From JBGCEZ01 sp045106735 (GTDB lineage Bacteria > Planctomycetota > Phycisphaerae > Phycisphaerales > SM1A02), in contig JBGCEZ010000020.1 of the NCBI GenBank assembly GCA_045106735.1, forward strand, positions 62,001 to 126,000: 64,000 nt of DNA, in the 5' to 3' direction. This document shows, one piece after another, positions 26,600 to 34,402 of this stretch; position 1 is the first letter of the stretch; each line of letters opens with the position of its first letter. A model generated the notes under the pieces. That model was not told where the DNA came from, did not search any database, and was given only the letters and a program-made list of their open reading frames with translations. The position numbers and the translations under genes were made by a program.

Positions 26600-27925
26600 G
26601 TGAATGCAGTCCTTCTCTCCATCGGCGATGAACTGATCATCGGCCAGACGCTCGATACGAACGCCGCCTGGATGGCGGCGGCGCTGCTGGAGCGCGGGGT
26701 CGTCACCATCGAGCACCGGACCTTGCCCGACGACCGGGCCCGGATCGCCGCGGCGATTTCGGCGTCCGCGGCGATCGCGGACCTTGTCCTGATCACGGGC
26801 GGGCTGGGGCCGACCGATGACGATCTGACACGGCCGGCAGTGGGCGATGTTTCGGATCCGGGGCACGAGCTGGTGGTCGACGACGTGGCCCGGGCTGGCC
26901 TGCTGAAGCGCTTCGCCGACCGCTCCATGGCATCAAGCAATCTGCGTCAAGCCCAGCGCCCGGCCTCGGCGCGCTGTTTGGACAACGAACATGGCACCGC
27001 GCCGGGGCTTGCGGTCCGCATTGGCGCCGCCGATGTCGTCGCATTTCCGGGGCCCCCGCGTGAAATGCAGCCGATGTTCGAGCGCGAACTCTCGCTCATT
27101 CTTGCGGCTCGGGATGTTCCGCCGGCCCCGGTCACCGTCGTCCAGGTCTGCGCGGCTGGGATTGGCGAGTCTGACGCGGCCGAGCGCCTCGGCGAACTCA
27201 TGGAGCGCGGCGGTCCGGTCACGGTTGGGACGACGGCGTCAAAGGGGATCTTGAGCGCTCGCATCCGCGCGACCGGAGCGTCGGCGGAGGCGGCGGCCAA
27301 ACACGTCGCCGCTGCAGTCCGTGCGGCGTGGGGGCCGTACGTCTTTGGCGACGGCTCACGCTCGTTGCCGGCGACGGTTGGTGATGCACTTGCGGCACGC
27401 GGACGGACGATTGTCACGGCCGAGTCCTGTACCGGCGGGGGGATCGGCGCTGCGTTGACCGGGGTGCCCGGTTCCAGTGCGTGGTTCTACGGCGGGTGGA
27501 TCACCTACGACAACGTGGCCAAGGAGTCCGAGTTGGGCGTTTCGGCCGAGGCCATCGAAGCCGACGGCGCCGTCTCGCACGTCGTCGCCGAGGCGATGGC
27601 CCTCGGGGCGCTGCGGCGAGGATCGGCGAGCGATGCGGTGGCCGTGACGGGCATCGCCGGACCGGGCGGCGCGGTCCCCGGCAAGCCCGTCGGCACCGTC
27701 TGGATCGCGGTGGCGAGTCGCGGCGGCGGCGGCGGCGACAGCGAAACGCGAATCCGCGCCCGGCGTTTTCGCTTCCCGGGTGCCCGGGATGTCGTGCAAC
27801 GGCGCACGATCGTGGCCGCCTTGACGATGGTGTGGCTCGGCCTGGTCGAGCGAGAATCTTGGGCTCCCCAGCCGCCCGAAGTCCCGCTCCTCTTTGAAGA
27901 GCCGATTTCGGCCGTCGATCCATGA
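26600..27925 (+). CDS. cinA: CinA-family protein (nicotinamide-nucleotide amidase domain)
   Basis: 441 residues from GTG 26600. The N-terminal MoCF/COG1058 domain opens NAVLLSIGDELIIGQTLDTNAAW and contains TGGLGPTDDDLTRPA. The C-terminal CinA/PncC domain has TAESCTGGGIGAALTGVPGSSAWFYGG and the later TGIAGPGGAVPGKPVGTVW, including the Ser-Cys-Thr-Gly-Gly active-site loop. The enzyme recycles NMN to nicotinate mononucleotide and hydrolyses ADP-ribose-type pyrophosphates. The stop overlaps the folK start (ATGA at 27922-27925), indicating translational coupling. Confidence 0.95.
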   Translation: MNAVLLSIGDELIIGQTLDTNAAWMAAALLERGVVTIEHRTLPDDRARIAAAISASAAIADLVLITGGLGPTDDDLTRPAVGDVSDPGHELVVDDVARAGLLKRFADRSMASSNLRQAQRPASARCLDNEHGTAPGLAVRIGAADVVAFPGPPREMQPMFERELSLILAARDVPPAPVTVVQVCAAGIGESDAAERLGELMERGGPVTVGTTASKGILSARIRATGASAEAAAKHVAAAVRAAWGPYVFGDGSRSLPATVGDALAARGRTIVTAESCTGGGIGAALTGVPGSSAWFYGGWITYDNVAKESELGVSAEAIEADGAVSHVVAEAMALGALRRGSASDAVAVTGIAGPGGAVPGKPVGTVWIAVASRGGGGGDSETRIRARRFRFPGARDVVQRRTIVAALTMVWLGLVERESWAPQPPEVPLLFEEPISAVDP

Positions 27926-28545
27926 GCGGGCTGGCCGGCGGTCTGGCCGGCGGGGAAATCGGCGGTCTGGCCGGCGATGGGACCGATCCGTCGGGCCGCG
28001 AGCCGTCGCGTTCGTGGGCCCACCCAACCTGGCCGGAGGTCTGCGTGGCTGTGGGGGCGAACCTCGGCCCGCGGCGTCGCACGATCGAATCCGCTGCCGC
28101 GAGGCTCGCGGGCTCACCGTTGGTGGAAGGGTTCCGGGCCAGCCGCCTGCACGAGACCGACCCGGTCGGCCCCGGAGGGCAGCCGGCGTACCTCAACGGG
28201 GCGTTCCGGTTCGCCACGGGGCTCTCGCCGGCGGGGCTCTTCGAGACCCTGATGGCGATCGAGCGAGATCATGGCCGTGACCGGGCGACGGAGGTGCGAT
28301 GGGGGCCACGCCGACTCGACCTGGACCTGCTCTTTTACGGATCGCGGCTGATCCGCCGGCCGGGACTGCTGGTGCCGCATCCGCGGCTGCACGAACGCTC
28401 GTTCGTCCTGGAGCCGCTGGTCGAAGTCGCGGCCGAATGGCGGCATCCAGTTCTCGGACGCACCGTCCAGGAGCTGCGAGACCGTCTCGGCCCCTCGGGA
28501 CCCTCTGGACCCTCTGGACCCTCGGGACCCTCGGATCCCGGCTGA
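27922..28545 (+). CDS. folK: 2-amino-4-hydroxy-6-hydroxymethyldihydropteridine pyrophosphokinase
   Basis: 207 residues, longer than the usual 160. Transfers pyrophosphate from ATP to 6-hydroxymethyl-7,8-dihydropterin in folate synthesis. Landmarks are VAVGANLGPRRRTI, YLNGAFRFAT, ER and the diagnostic RWGPRRLDLDLLFYG (positions where RwGPR.iDlDil is expected) and VPHPRLHERSFVLEPL. The first 35 residues are a Gly/Leu/Ala-rich repeat (LAGG units) and the last 17 are GPS tripeptides coded by a 9-bp minisatellite; both lie outside the catalytic domain. Coupled to cinA by an ATGA overlap. Confidence 0.93.
   Translation: MSGLAGGLAGGEIGGLAGDGTDPSGREPSRSWAHPTWPEVCVAVGANLGPRRRTIESAAARLAGSPLVEGFRASRLHETDPVGPGGQPAYLNGAFRFATGLSPAGLFETLMAIERDHGRDRATEVRWGPRRLDLDLLFYGSRLIRRPGLLVPHPRLHERSFVLEPLVEVAAEWRHPVLGRTVQELRDRLGPSGPSGPSGPSGPSDPG
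28496..28534 (+). repeat. 9-bp minisatellite coding Gly-Pro-Ser
   Basis: Four to five copies of GGACCCTC(T/G) at the end of folK encode GPSGPSGPSGPS. The unit is a multiple of three, so expansion or contraction would only lengthen or shorten the tail. Confidence 0.8.
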
Positions 28546-29029
28546 TGGACCGTGGCCAGGCAATGAACTCCGGCGAGGGACGTTGGGCCGGCGGCGGGGG
28601 ACGAACGGGCCGCGGGCCCGGCGGCTGTTGCATCTGACCGCGTCGGCCCGATGGGAGCCTGGCGGGCGATTCGCAAATCCGTCGGCTCGGGTCTCGGGCG
28701 GCTCCGCCCCGTCGTCGGCGTCTGACGTGTCCCGCGTTTCTGGGGCGGGGAGGGCGTGTCCACGAAGTTGTCCCAGTGCCGGCTCGGTGGCGACTCGGTG
28801 GCGACTCGGTGGCAATCTGGGGGGGCGAGTCCCGCTCGCTCTCGAATCGGCGGTTGCCCGGGGGGCAGAGCATCGATCGGCCCTCGTCCAATTCCGCTGC
28901 TGTTGCCCTCGCCGTCGCCGTTGCCGTTTCCCGTCCGTAGTCCTCAGTCCTCAGTCCTGCACGCTGCCGGCTCGCCGCACTTCGGCCTGCCTCGCCTCGC
29001 CGGTTCTCGCTCCCCGGAGTCCTTCGCCG
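28546..29029. other. 484-bp gap with an 11-bp tandem repeat
   Basis: No gene seen. At 28783-28815 there are three tandem 11-bp units of CTCGGTGGC(G/A)A. At about 28938-28954 a CCTCAGT heptamer is repeated. The promoter of the thioredoxin-like gene should be here but was not identified. Confidence 0.55.
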
Positions 29030-30451
29030 ATGTTTCATCTTCGATCGGTCCACGCGGTCCTCGCCGCCGCCGCCATCATCCTGGTCGCCGCTCCCGCCGT
29101 CGGCCAAATCGACCCGACCGGCCGCACCGGGGGCAAGCCCGCTGATCCGGCCAAGCCCGCGACTCCGGCCAACCCGGCCGCGCCGGGGAACGACTTCAGC
29201 CTGATGAAGCCCGAAGGGCCTTCGCCGACGATCTTGGGACTCAAGGTTCCCAACGCGACCCGCAGTGACGACCTCACTCCCGCGGTGGCCGCCTTGAACC
29301 GGATGGTCGATGCGTACCGAAACGCTCCGGCGTTGGTTGAAGAAGTCGAACTGGTCCAGTTCTTCATGGACCGATCGAAGGGGGTCATCAATGCTCGCGT
29401 GATACTCGGCGAGGGAACGGACGCCATGATCCAGACCCCGAGCTCGCGCATGATGACGATCGGGGATCGCTTCTACTACGAAGAGCCCGAGCGGTTTCAG
29501 GCGCGGTACGTCGATGTACCGTTGAAGACCGACATTCTGGTGACGGCGAGTGAGTCGCTCTCCAGTCAGCCGGCGATCGCTTGGCAGGTGCGAAGCCGCA
29601 TCGGCGCGAATTCCGGTGAACTGATGCACGCGCTGGCCTTGGGCGTGCCCGATCCGACGTCCGTGACCGGCTACGAGCGAGCGGTGCTTCCCGACGGAAC
29701 ACCGGTCGAGCGGATCACCATGAGCGCCCGCTCCGGATGGAGCATCGTGACGTTGGACTCGGACACGGGCTTGGTGCGGGCAATCGATGCGGACTACAAG
29801 CCTCCGGGAACGCCGATCGATTCGTTCCGCGTCAGCGTCCACGTCCGAACCAAGTCAACGATTTCCGAGGAACTCGCCGAGCCGCTGGCGTTCGTTCCGG
29901 GCTCGCGCGAAGCGGTGATCGACATCGGTCAGCTTCGCGGCATCTCCCTGGTGAGCCGTCCGGTGGCCATCGGCGTCAAGATCGGCGATGTCGTCCCGGC
30001 ATTCGAGGGACTGTCCGTGGAAGGAGAGGCGTACGACGTCCGCGCCCGGCTCGGACGCATCCAGGTCCTGGTGTTCTGGAATCTGCAGACGGTGGGATTC
30101 TTGAGCGGGGCGCCGAGGGTGACCGTGCTCGGGAACGCCGCCCGCGAACGCGATGGCGTGCCGGTCGACGTCATCATGGTCAACTCGCTTGAGCGGACGG
30201 AAGACGAACAGAAATGGGACGAGGTCTTCGACTACTGGAAGGACGAACGCTTCGGGGTGCCCACGCTGTTCGACGACTCGGATGAGATCGCTCGGACGCT
30301 CGGCATCACGCAGATTCCGACGACGGTGGTCATCGACCAGTACGGCCGGCTTGTTGGAGCCCAGGGAGCCATGGAGGCGGACTGGACACCCAAGGTGACG
30401 GAGTTGATCGAACGGGCGTCTTTGGCCGCGCCGCCCAAGCCCGGTGGCTGA
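29030..30451 (+). CDS. Secreted LolA-like/thioredoxin-fold protein lacking redox cysteines
   Basis: 473 residues from ATG 29030. A signal peptide spans residues 1-25 (FHLRSVHAVLAAAAIILVAAPAVG), followed by a Pro/Ala linker. Residues 85-290 look like the beta-rich LolA/DUF2092-type lipid-binding fold (Y.N...VEEVE opening, ILGEGTDAMIQTPSSRMMTIG strands). Residues 312-465 follow the TlpA/AhpC pattern: IGDVVPAFEGLSVEG, then VLVFWNLQTVGFLSGAP where FWA.WC..C is expected, and the cis-Pro loop ITQIPTTVVIDQYGRLVG (426-443). The CxxC is absent and the whole protein contains no cysteine, so it cannot be a thiol oxidoreductase. A terminator lies at 30492-30522. Confidence 0.8.
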   Translation: MFHLRSVHAVLAAAAIILVAAPAVGQIDPTGRTGGKPADPAKPATPANPAAPGNDFSLMKPEGPSPTILGLKVPNATRSDDLTPAVAALNRMVDAYRNAPALVEEVELVQFFMDRSKGVINARVILGEGTDAMIQTPSSRMMTIGDRFYYEEPERFQARYVDVPLKTDILVTASESLSSQPAIAWQVRSRIGANSGELMHALALGVPDPTSVTGYERAVLPDGTPVERITMSARSGWSIVTLDSDTGLVRAIDADYKPPGTPIDSFRVSVHVRTKSTISEELAEPLAFVPGSREAVIDIGQLRGISLVSRPVAIGVKIGDVVPAFEGLSVEGEAYDVRARLGRIQVLVFWNLQTVGFLSGAPRVTVLGNAARERDGVPVDVIMVNSLERTEDEQKWDEVFDYWKDERFGVPTLFDDSDEIARTLGITQIPTTVVIDQYGRLVGAQGAMEADWTPKVTELIERASLAAPPKPGG

Positions 30452-30491
30452 CCGCGGGTCGCCGGTGACCGGTCCATCTTGAACAACGCAC

Positions 30492-30522
30492 AGCGGGCGA
30501 CCGGATTGACCGGCCGCCCGCT
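30492..30522 (+). terminator. Terminator after the thioredoxin-like gene
   Basis: AGCGGGCG (30492-30499) and its complement (30515-30522) enclose a loop that itself can pair (CCGG/CCGG); TTGCTTGG follows. Located 40 bp after the stop codon. Confidence 0.6.
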
Positions 30523-30584
30523 TTGCTTGGCACACACACGGGTGCGTTCATTCGGGGAAAGCTGAACGCGGGCTTTGGGGCGCG

Positions 30585-30899
30585 TCAGATGCCGTTGTTT
30601 TCCTCGGCGTCTTCGTCTCGCTGGTCGTGTTCGCTCACGTCGCGGCTGGTCTCCTCGAGCAGACGGCGGAGGTAGGCGTTCTCGCGGCGCGTCGCCTCGA
30701 GGTCAAACACCAAGTACTTCACGCTCAACCGCAGGTAGTCGATCGACTCTTGCAGTTCGGTCACCGACGTTTGAATCCGGTCGCGGCGTTCCTTGGTGTC
30801 GGTCGCCAACTTCTCGAGCTTGCTTTGGTCCTCGTTCGGAAGCTCGTTGATCTTCTCGAGGAGCTCGTTCATCTTCGCGTCAAAGGCTTCATTCTTCAT
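30585..30899 (-). CDS. Small conserved coiled-coil protein
   Basis: 104 residues, highly charged, with heptad-like spacing of Leu/Ile from about residue 10 to 85 (MNELLEKINELP, KLEKLATDTKERRDRIQTSV, YLRLSVKYLVFDLEATRRENAYLRRLLEE). The FDLEATRRENAYLRRLLEE segment strongly resembles small proteins I remember from planctomycete genomes that carry only a hypothetical or regulator label. There is no DNA-binding motif I can defend. The ATG at 30899 has a strong purine-rich AGGAAGGAAG ribosome-binding site. A hairpin lies immediately upstream (30918-30938). Confidence 0.75.
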   Translation of the reverse strand: MKNEAFDAKMNELLEKINELPNEDQSKLEKLATDTKERRDRIQTSVTELQESIDYLRLSVKYLVFDLEATRRENAYLRRLLEETSRDVSEHDQRDEDAEENNGI

Positions 30900-30917
30900 T
30901 GTGCTTCCTTCCTCAGC

Positions 30918-30938
30918 CGAGCCCTCGGTGTGGGCTCG
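30918..30938 (-). promoter_or_regulatory. Hairpin in the 5' leader of the coiled-coil gene
   Basis: CGAGCCC (30918-30924) and GGGCTCG (30932-30938) form a 7-bp perfect stem with a 7-nt loop, a few nucleotides before the ribosome-binding site. It could modulate translation or stabilise the mRNA. Confidence 0.35.
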
Positions 30939-31666
30939 ACTCCCTCTTCTGTGGTGATGGTTGCCTGCCGACTCGTATTCGGTGGCTGCATCTCATGTCA
31001 CAACCCCCGGGCCGTTTTGGCCGCCGGGCGTGCCAACTTCGCCGAATCGCGGTGCGGAGCCGCCACGCCACCGATTTTCGGACGGGGGCATCCGCGGCAC
31101 TGACCGGTCGCGCAGGATGATGCTCGGCCGCACCATTGGGCGTGGCGACGGAGCAACCTGGCGGCGAGATGAGGTGTTGCGGCAACGCCGTAGGGCCGGA
31201 CCGCGAACGATCGGGGCGTTCAGGCGCGGTTCGAGGCGAATACTGGCGCCGCCGTCGAGGGCGACGCGGAGGCTGACGTGGGGGGCGCGAGGGGTTGGCG
31301 CGAGGGGTTTGCGCCCGGGGGTGACTTCTGCGGGTGACTCCCGGGGGTGGCACCCGGGGGTGACACCTGGAGTGGACGCCTGGGGTCGACCGCGAGGTTG
31401 GCGCTGGGTCTGGGGCCGGAGTCGACGCCGAGGGGATTCGGGCGGTGGATCGTCGGCGGGGCCATGAGCGAGCCGGAGGCGGCGGTGCGGTGGCTCAGTG
31501 TGGAGCGAGCAGCCGGTTGAAAAAGCCCGTCTCGTCCTGAGTGCGATGCTTCCGTCCCGTGCGCGGAGCCGAATCGAAGGCATCTCCAGTCGACACGTCG
31601 AGGTTCGGTGACGAAGCAACGAGAGGATGATCGTGCTCAGGACGGGGAAAGATCTTTGAACGGCTG
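30939..31666. other. 728-bp gap without a defensible gene
   Basis: Open frames exist (notably minus strand through 31000-32000) but they are low-complexity Arg/Pro/Ser sequence overlapping a real gene. The main structured element is the 13-bp repeat array at 31284-31391. Confidence 0.5.
31284..31391. repeat. 13-bp degenerate tandem repeat array
   Basis: Two perfect 13-bp copies of GGCGCGAGGGGTT (31284-31309) run into about six degenerate units around CCCGGGGGTGACA (31314-31391), including two adjacent units differing at one base (31340-31365). The period is 13 bp across most of the array. No gene covers it. Confidence 0.7.
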
Positions 31667-32302
31667 CTAGTGGCGAGCGCTCGGGCGACGGAGCGATTGT
31701 CGCGCGGCTGGTGGCGCGGCCGAGAGCATTCGGTCGAGCTGGGACCGCGGCAGATCGCACTCGGCGATCGTGCGCTGCAGATGCGTGTCGCGTTCGTTGG
31801 ACCAGCGATCGAAGAACCGCTCCAGTTCGTGGCGATTGAATCGGCTGAGCGGATCGTCGAGGCCGGTCTGGGCGACGGCCCAGGCAATCAGCGAGTGGCC
31901 TTCGGGGCCGAAGCGGTAGAGCGAGAGCGTCCGCTCGAGGCGGGTGGTGGGCGCGGCGAACGGATCGCACGCTGTCTCGGGCAGTGACCGCATTGCTTCT
32001 TCGATTCGTCGGCCGTTGACATCGGCCAGCCAATCGTCGTCGGCAAACGTGCGAAAGAGTGCCGCCGCCGGCGCATCATCGACCACCGTCGACGTTCGCT
32101 CGTGGCCGTCGTCGGCCCGTTCCAATTCGACGTACCCAGTATTGAGCGTCTTGACGCCTTGCCCGGTAAAGCGAATCGAGACGCGCTGCGCCGAGCGGCC
32201 GTCGACTTGCACCGACTCAACCTTGGTGACAGCGCCAACGCCCCACTCGGGGCGGGTTGGATGTCGCACGGTGTCGCCAAAGGCGAACTGGTCGCGGCCC
32301 AT
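31667..32302 (-). CDS. DUF3553-containing protein
   Basis: 211 residues from ATG 32302 (MGRDQFAFGDTV). The first 65 residues carry the DUF3553 pattern FGDTVRHPTRPEWGVGAVTKVE...RVSIRFTGQGVKTL, a small beta-barrel module also found at the end of some UvrD/Rep helicases. The rest is helical, with an acidic central part and a basic C-terminus (RQSLRRPSARH). Function unknown; a nucleic-acid-linked role is only suggested by the domain. It diverges from the YmdB-type gene. Confidence 0.75.
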   Translation of the reverse strand: MGRDQFAFGDTVRHPTRPEWGVGAVTKVESVQVDGRSAQRVSIRFTGQGVKTLNTGYVELERADDGHERTSTVVDDAPAAALFRTFADDDWLADVNGRRIEEAMRSLPETACDPFAAPTTRLERTLSLYRFGPEGHSLIAWAVAQTGLDDPLSRFNRHELERFFDRWSNERDTHLQRTIAECDLPRSQLDRMLSAAPPAARQSLRRPSARH

Positions 32303-32800
32303 TTTGGACTCCGACTCGCGCGACCGGAAACGTTGCACGACGTGGACGATCCACGCGTGACAACTCTTCGGCCGAGCGAAGGGCAGGGAAATCATTGCTC
32401 ATGCACGTCGCCCGCCGCGTTCAGCCAGCCTGAGGCGGCGATGGCGGCGAGCGGTCACGAGTATAGCACGATGCGGGTCGCATGAATCGGCGGTGGCGCT
32501 CGCGGTTCCCGCGGAAATTCCCGGCCGGTCCGGTCGCGGGACGTTCCGAGGCTCGGTTCCGTTTTGCCCCCCGTCACGCCGGGGAACTCTGGCCGTCGGG
32601 CCTTCTGGTCACACGCTTCTTTGCGGAATCGCGCCGCACTTCGCGGCGCCGTCTCCGCCCGCGTGGTTGATCCGGATCCTCTCGGTGGCGAAGCCCTCGC
32701 ACCGGTCCGCGCCTCGAACGCCCGGGCAGAATCGCGAAAGTCGCCGCCGTCGCGCGTGGTCCGGCTTGCATTGGGGCGGGGATCGGTCAGACTGCCGCGC
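32303..32800. other. 498-bp divergent intergenic region
   Basis: Separates the DUF3553 gene from the YmdB-type gene. A good minus-strand -10 box, TATACT (32460-32465), lies about 160 bp upstream of the DUF3553 start, but no matching -35 was found at 17 bp. No gene supported. Confidence 0.4.
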
Positions 32801-33646
32801 ATGTCATCACGCCAGATTCGTATTGCGTTCCTCGGGGACATCTTCGGCGCTCCCGGCCGGCGGGTGGTCGAACAGCAACTTCCGGTGCTCCGCGCCGAAC
32901 ACGCTCCCGACCTGATCGTGGCCAACGCGGAGAACTGCTCCCGCGGTTCGGGGCTGTCGCCGGATCTCTACCGAAAGTTGCGCGGGTTCGGGATCGACGC
33001 CATCACGTTGGGCGACCATGTGTACCGCGACCAGCGGATCGTGCAGGTCATGGAGCGTGAAGGCGAACCGATCGCGCGTCCGGCGAATTTGCCGTCGCAA
33101 GCGACGGGCCGGCGATTCACTCGGATTCCGATCCCGGGAGCAGATCGAGACCTCTTGATCATCACCGTGCTCGGGCGCGTGTTCTTTCCGATTCCCGCCG
33201 ACGACCCGTTCGCCGCGGTCGACGGCATTCTTGCTTCATTGCGCGGGCCGGCCCCGATCGTCTTGGTCGAGGCCCATATGGAAGCGACCAGCGAAAAGGC
33301 GGCGATGGGGCACCACCTTGACGGGCGAGTCGCCGCGGTTTTCGGGACGCACACGCACGTTCCGACCGCCGACGCGCGGATCCTCCCAGGCGGGACGGCG
33401 TTCATGAGTGACGTGGGGATGTGCGGTCCGTACGACTCGTGTATCGGTCGCGACAAGCGGGCGGTCGTGCGGCACATGACGACGGGGATGTACGTGCCGT
33501 TCGACATCGCCGATGGAGATGCCGCGATGTGCGGGGCCTTGGTCGACGTCGATGTCGATCGTGGACGAGCGATGGCCGTCCAGCCGCTCCGCTATGAGGG
33601 GGATTACTCCCGCGAACCGTTTTCGGGGGCGCTGAGTCGGCAGTGA
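32801..33646 (+). CDS. YmdB-family metallophosphoesterase
   Basis: 281 residues from ATG 32801. Family of binuclear-metal phosphodiesterases (YmdB, TIGR00282) that hydrolyse 2',3'-cyclic nucleotides and affect RNA turnover. Metal-site motifs are FLGDIFGAPGR (Asp13), VANAENCSRGSG (Glu44, Asn45), TLGDHVYRD, VEAHMEATSEK and GTHTHVPTADARIL; the tail has SDVGMCGPYDS. The usual GNH motif is GDH here (Asp72 for a bridging Asn), a conservative but unusual change in a metal ligand. Monocistronic. Confidence 0.9.
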   Translation: MSSRQIRIAFLGDIFGAPGRRVVEQQLPVLRAEHAPDLIVANAENCSRGSGLSPDLYRKLRGFGIDAITLGDHVYRDQRIVQVMEREGEPIARPANLPSQATGRRFTRIPIPGADRDLLIITVLGRVFFPIPADDPFAAVDGILASLRGPAPIVLVEAHMEATSEKAAMGHHLDGRVAAVFGTHTHVPTADARILPGGTAFMSDVGMCGPYDSCIGRDKRAVVRHMTTGMYVPFDIADGDAAMCGALVDVDVDRGRAMAVQPLRYEGDYSREPFSGALSRQ

Positions 33647-34402
33647 TCGCCTGCCGGGCCTCGGTGCGTCCGCGGCTGAAAGGCGGTCTGAGACCCGCCG
33701 GCGGTGGGGTTGGCGTGCGTTGGGGGCGTATCGGGTGGAGCACGTTCGTCCGGTGTGGTGTTCCGTCTGACATGCCCTGTCTGTGAAGATGCGGGGAATG
33801 GGATGTGTTGGCGAATTCCGGTCAGCGTCTTGCGTCGATCTGGGCCGACCTCGCGCAAGGCTGACCGCGTTCGCTCGACGAAGACTCCGGTTCCGGCGAA
33901 CCCAGCTTTTTTACCGTCCTCCCTCTTGATTTTCAGACCGAAAACCGATCCGATGGGGGCGTCGATGGTGGACGGAGTTCGCTCTGTCCAGGAGAGACCA
34001 TCGCCACGTGAGAAGAGAGAGAACACCCGCCGCAGCTGAGGAGACTGCAGCCCCCGACGGAATGAATTTGATCACCGGAAATGCGCTTCGTCGCCCGGTG
34101 GTGCTGCGTGATCGTGTTGGTTCACATCAACGATGCTCAGGACGTGGAGTCTGAGCATGGTCGATGGAGTCTTCCCGTTGCGTTCCGTTGCCCTCTATTC
34201 CTTTTCGCTTGGTGGATGGTCAACAGCGGTGCCCGTAAGGGTGCGGCAAGTTGTTCCATCGTCCCTGGCATGATGCCGGTAGTGAACGCGTACGCGGTCG
34301 GCCGCGTCTGAACTCCGAGACATTCTGTTCATCCGTGTCTGATTGGTGCGGCGTGGGCGGAGAGGCTCTCGACGACGGACTCCCGGGGGTGTGGAGGCCG
34401 CA
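33647..34402. other. 756-bp gene-poor start of the sigma-54 island
   Basis: Slightly less GC-rich than its surroundings. Short open frames on both strands have no domain signature, no ribosome-binding site and atypical composition, so I call none. No tRNA or known riboswitch pattern was recognised. Confidence 0.45.

Noticed and set aside
30993..32033. 346-codon minus-strand frame covering the 13-bp repeats
   Set aside because: It overlaps the DUF3553 gene in another frame, is low-complexity Pro/Arg/Ser, and the repeats break any consistent protein repeat.
34081..34311. Short 76-residue frame with a hydrophobic centre
   Set aside because: No start signal and no conserved pattern; composition fits chance in the lower-GC island.
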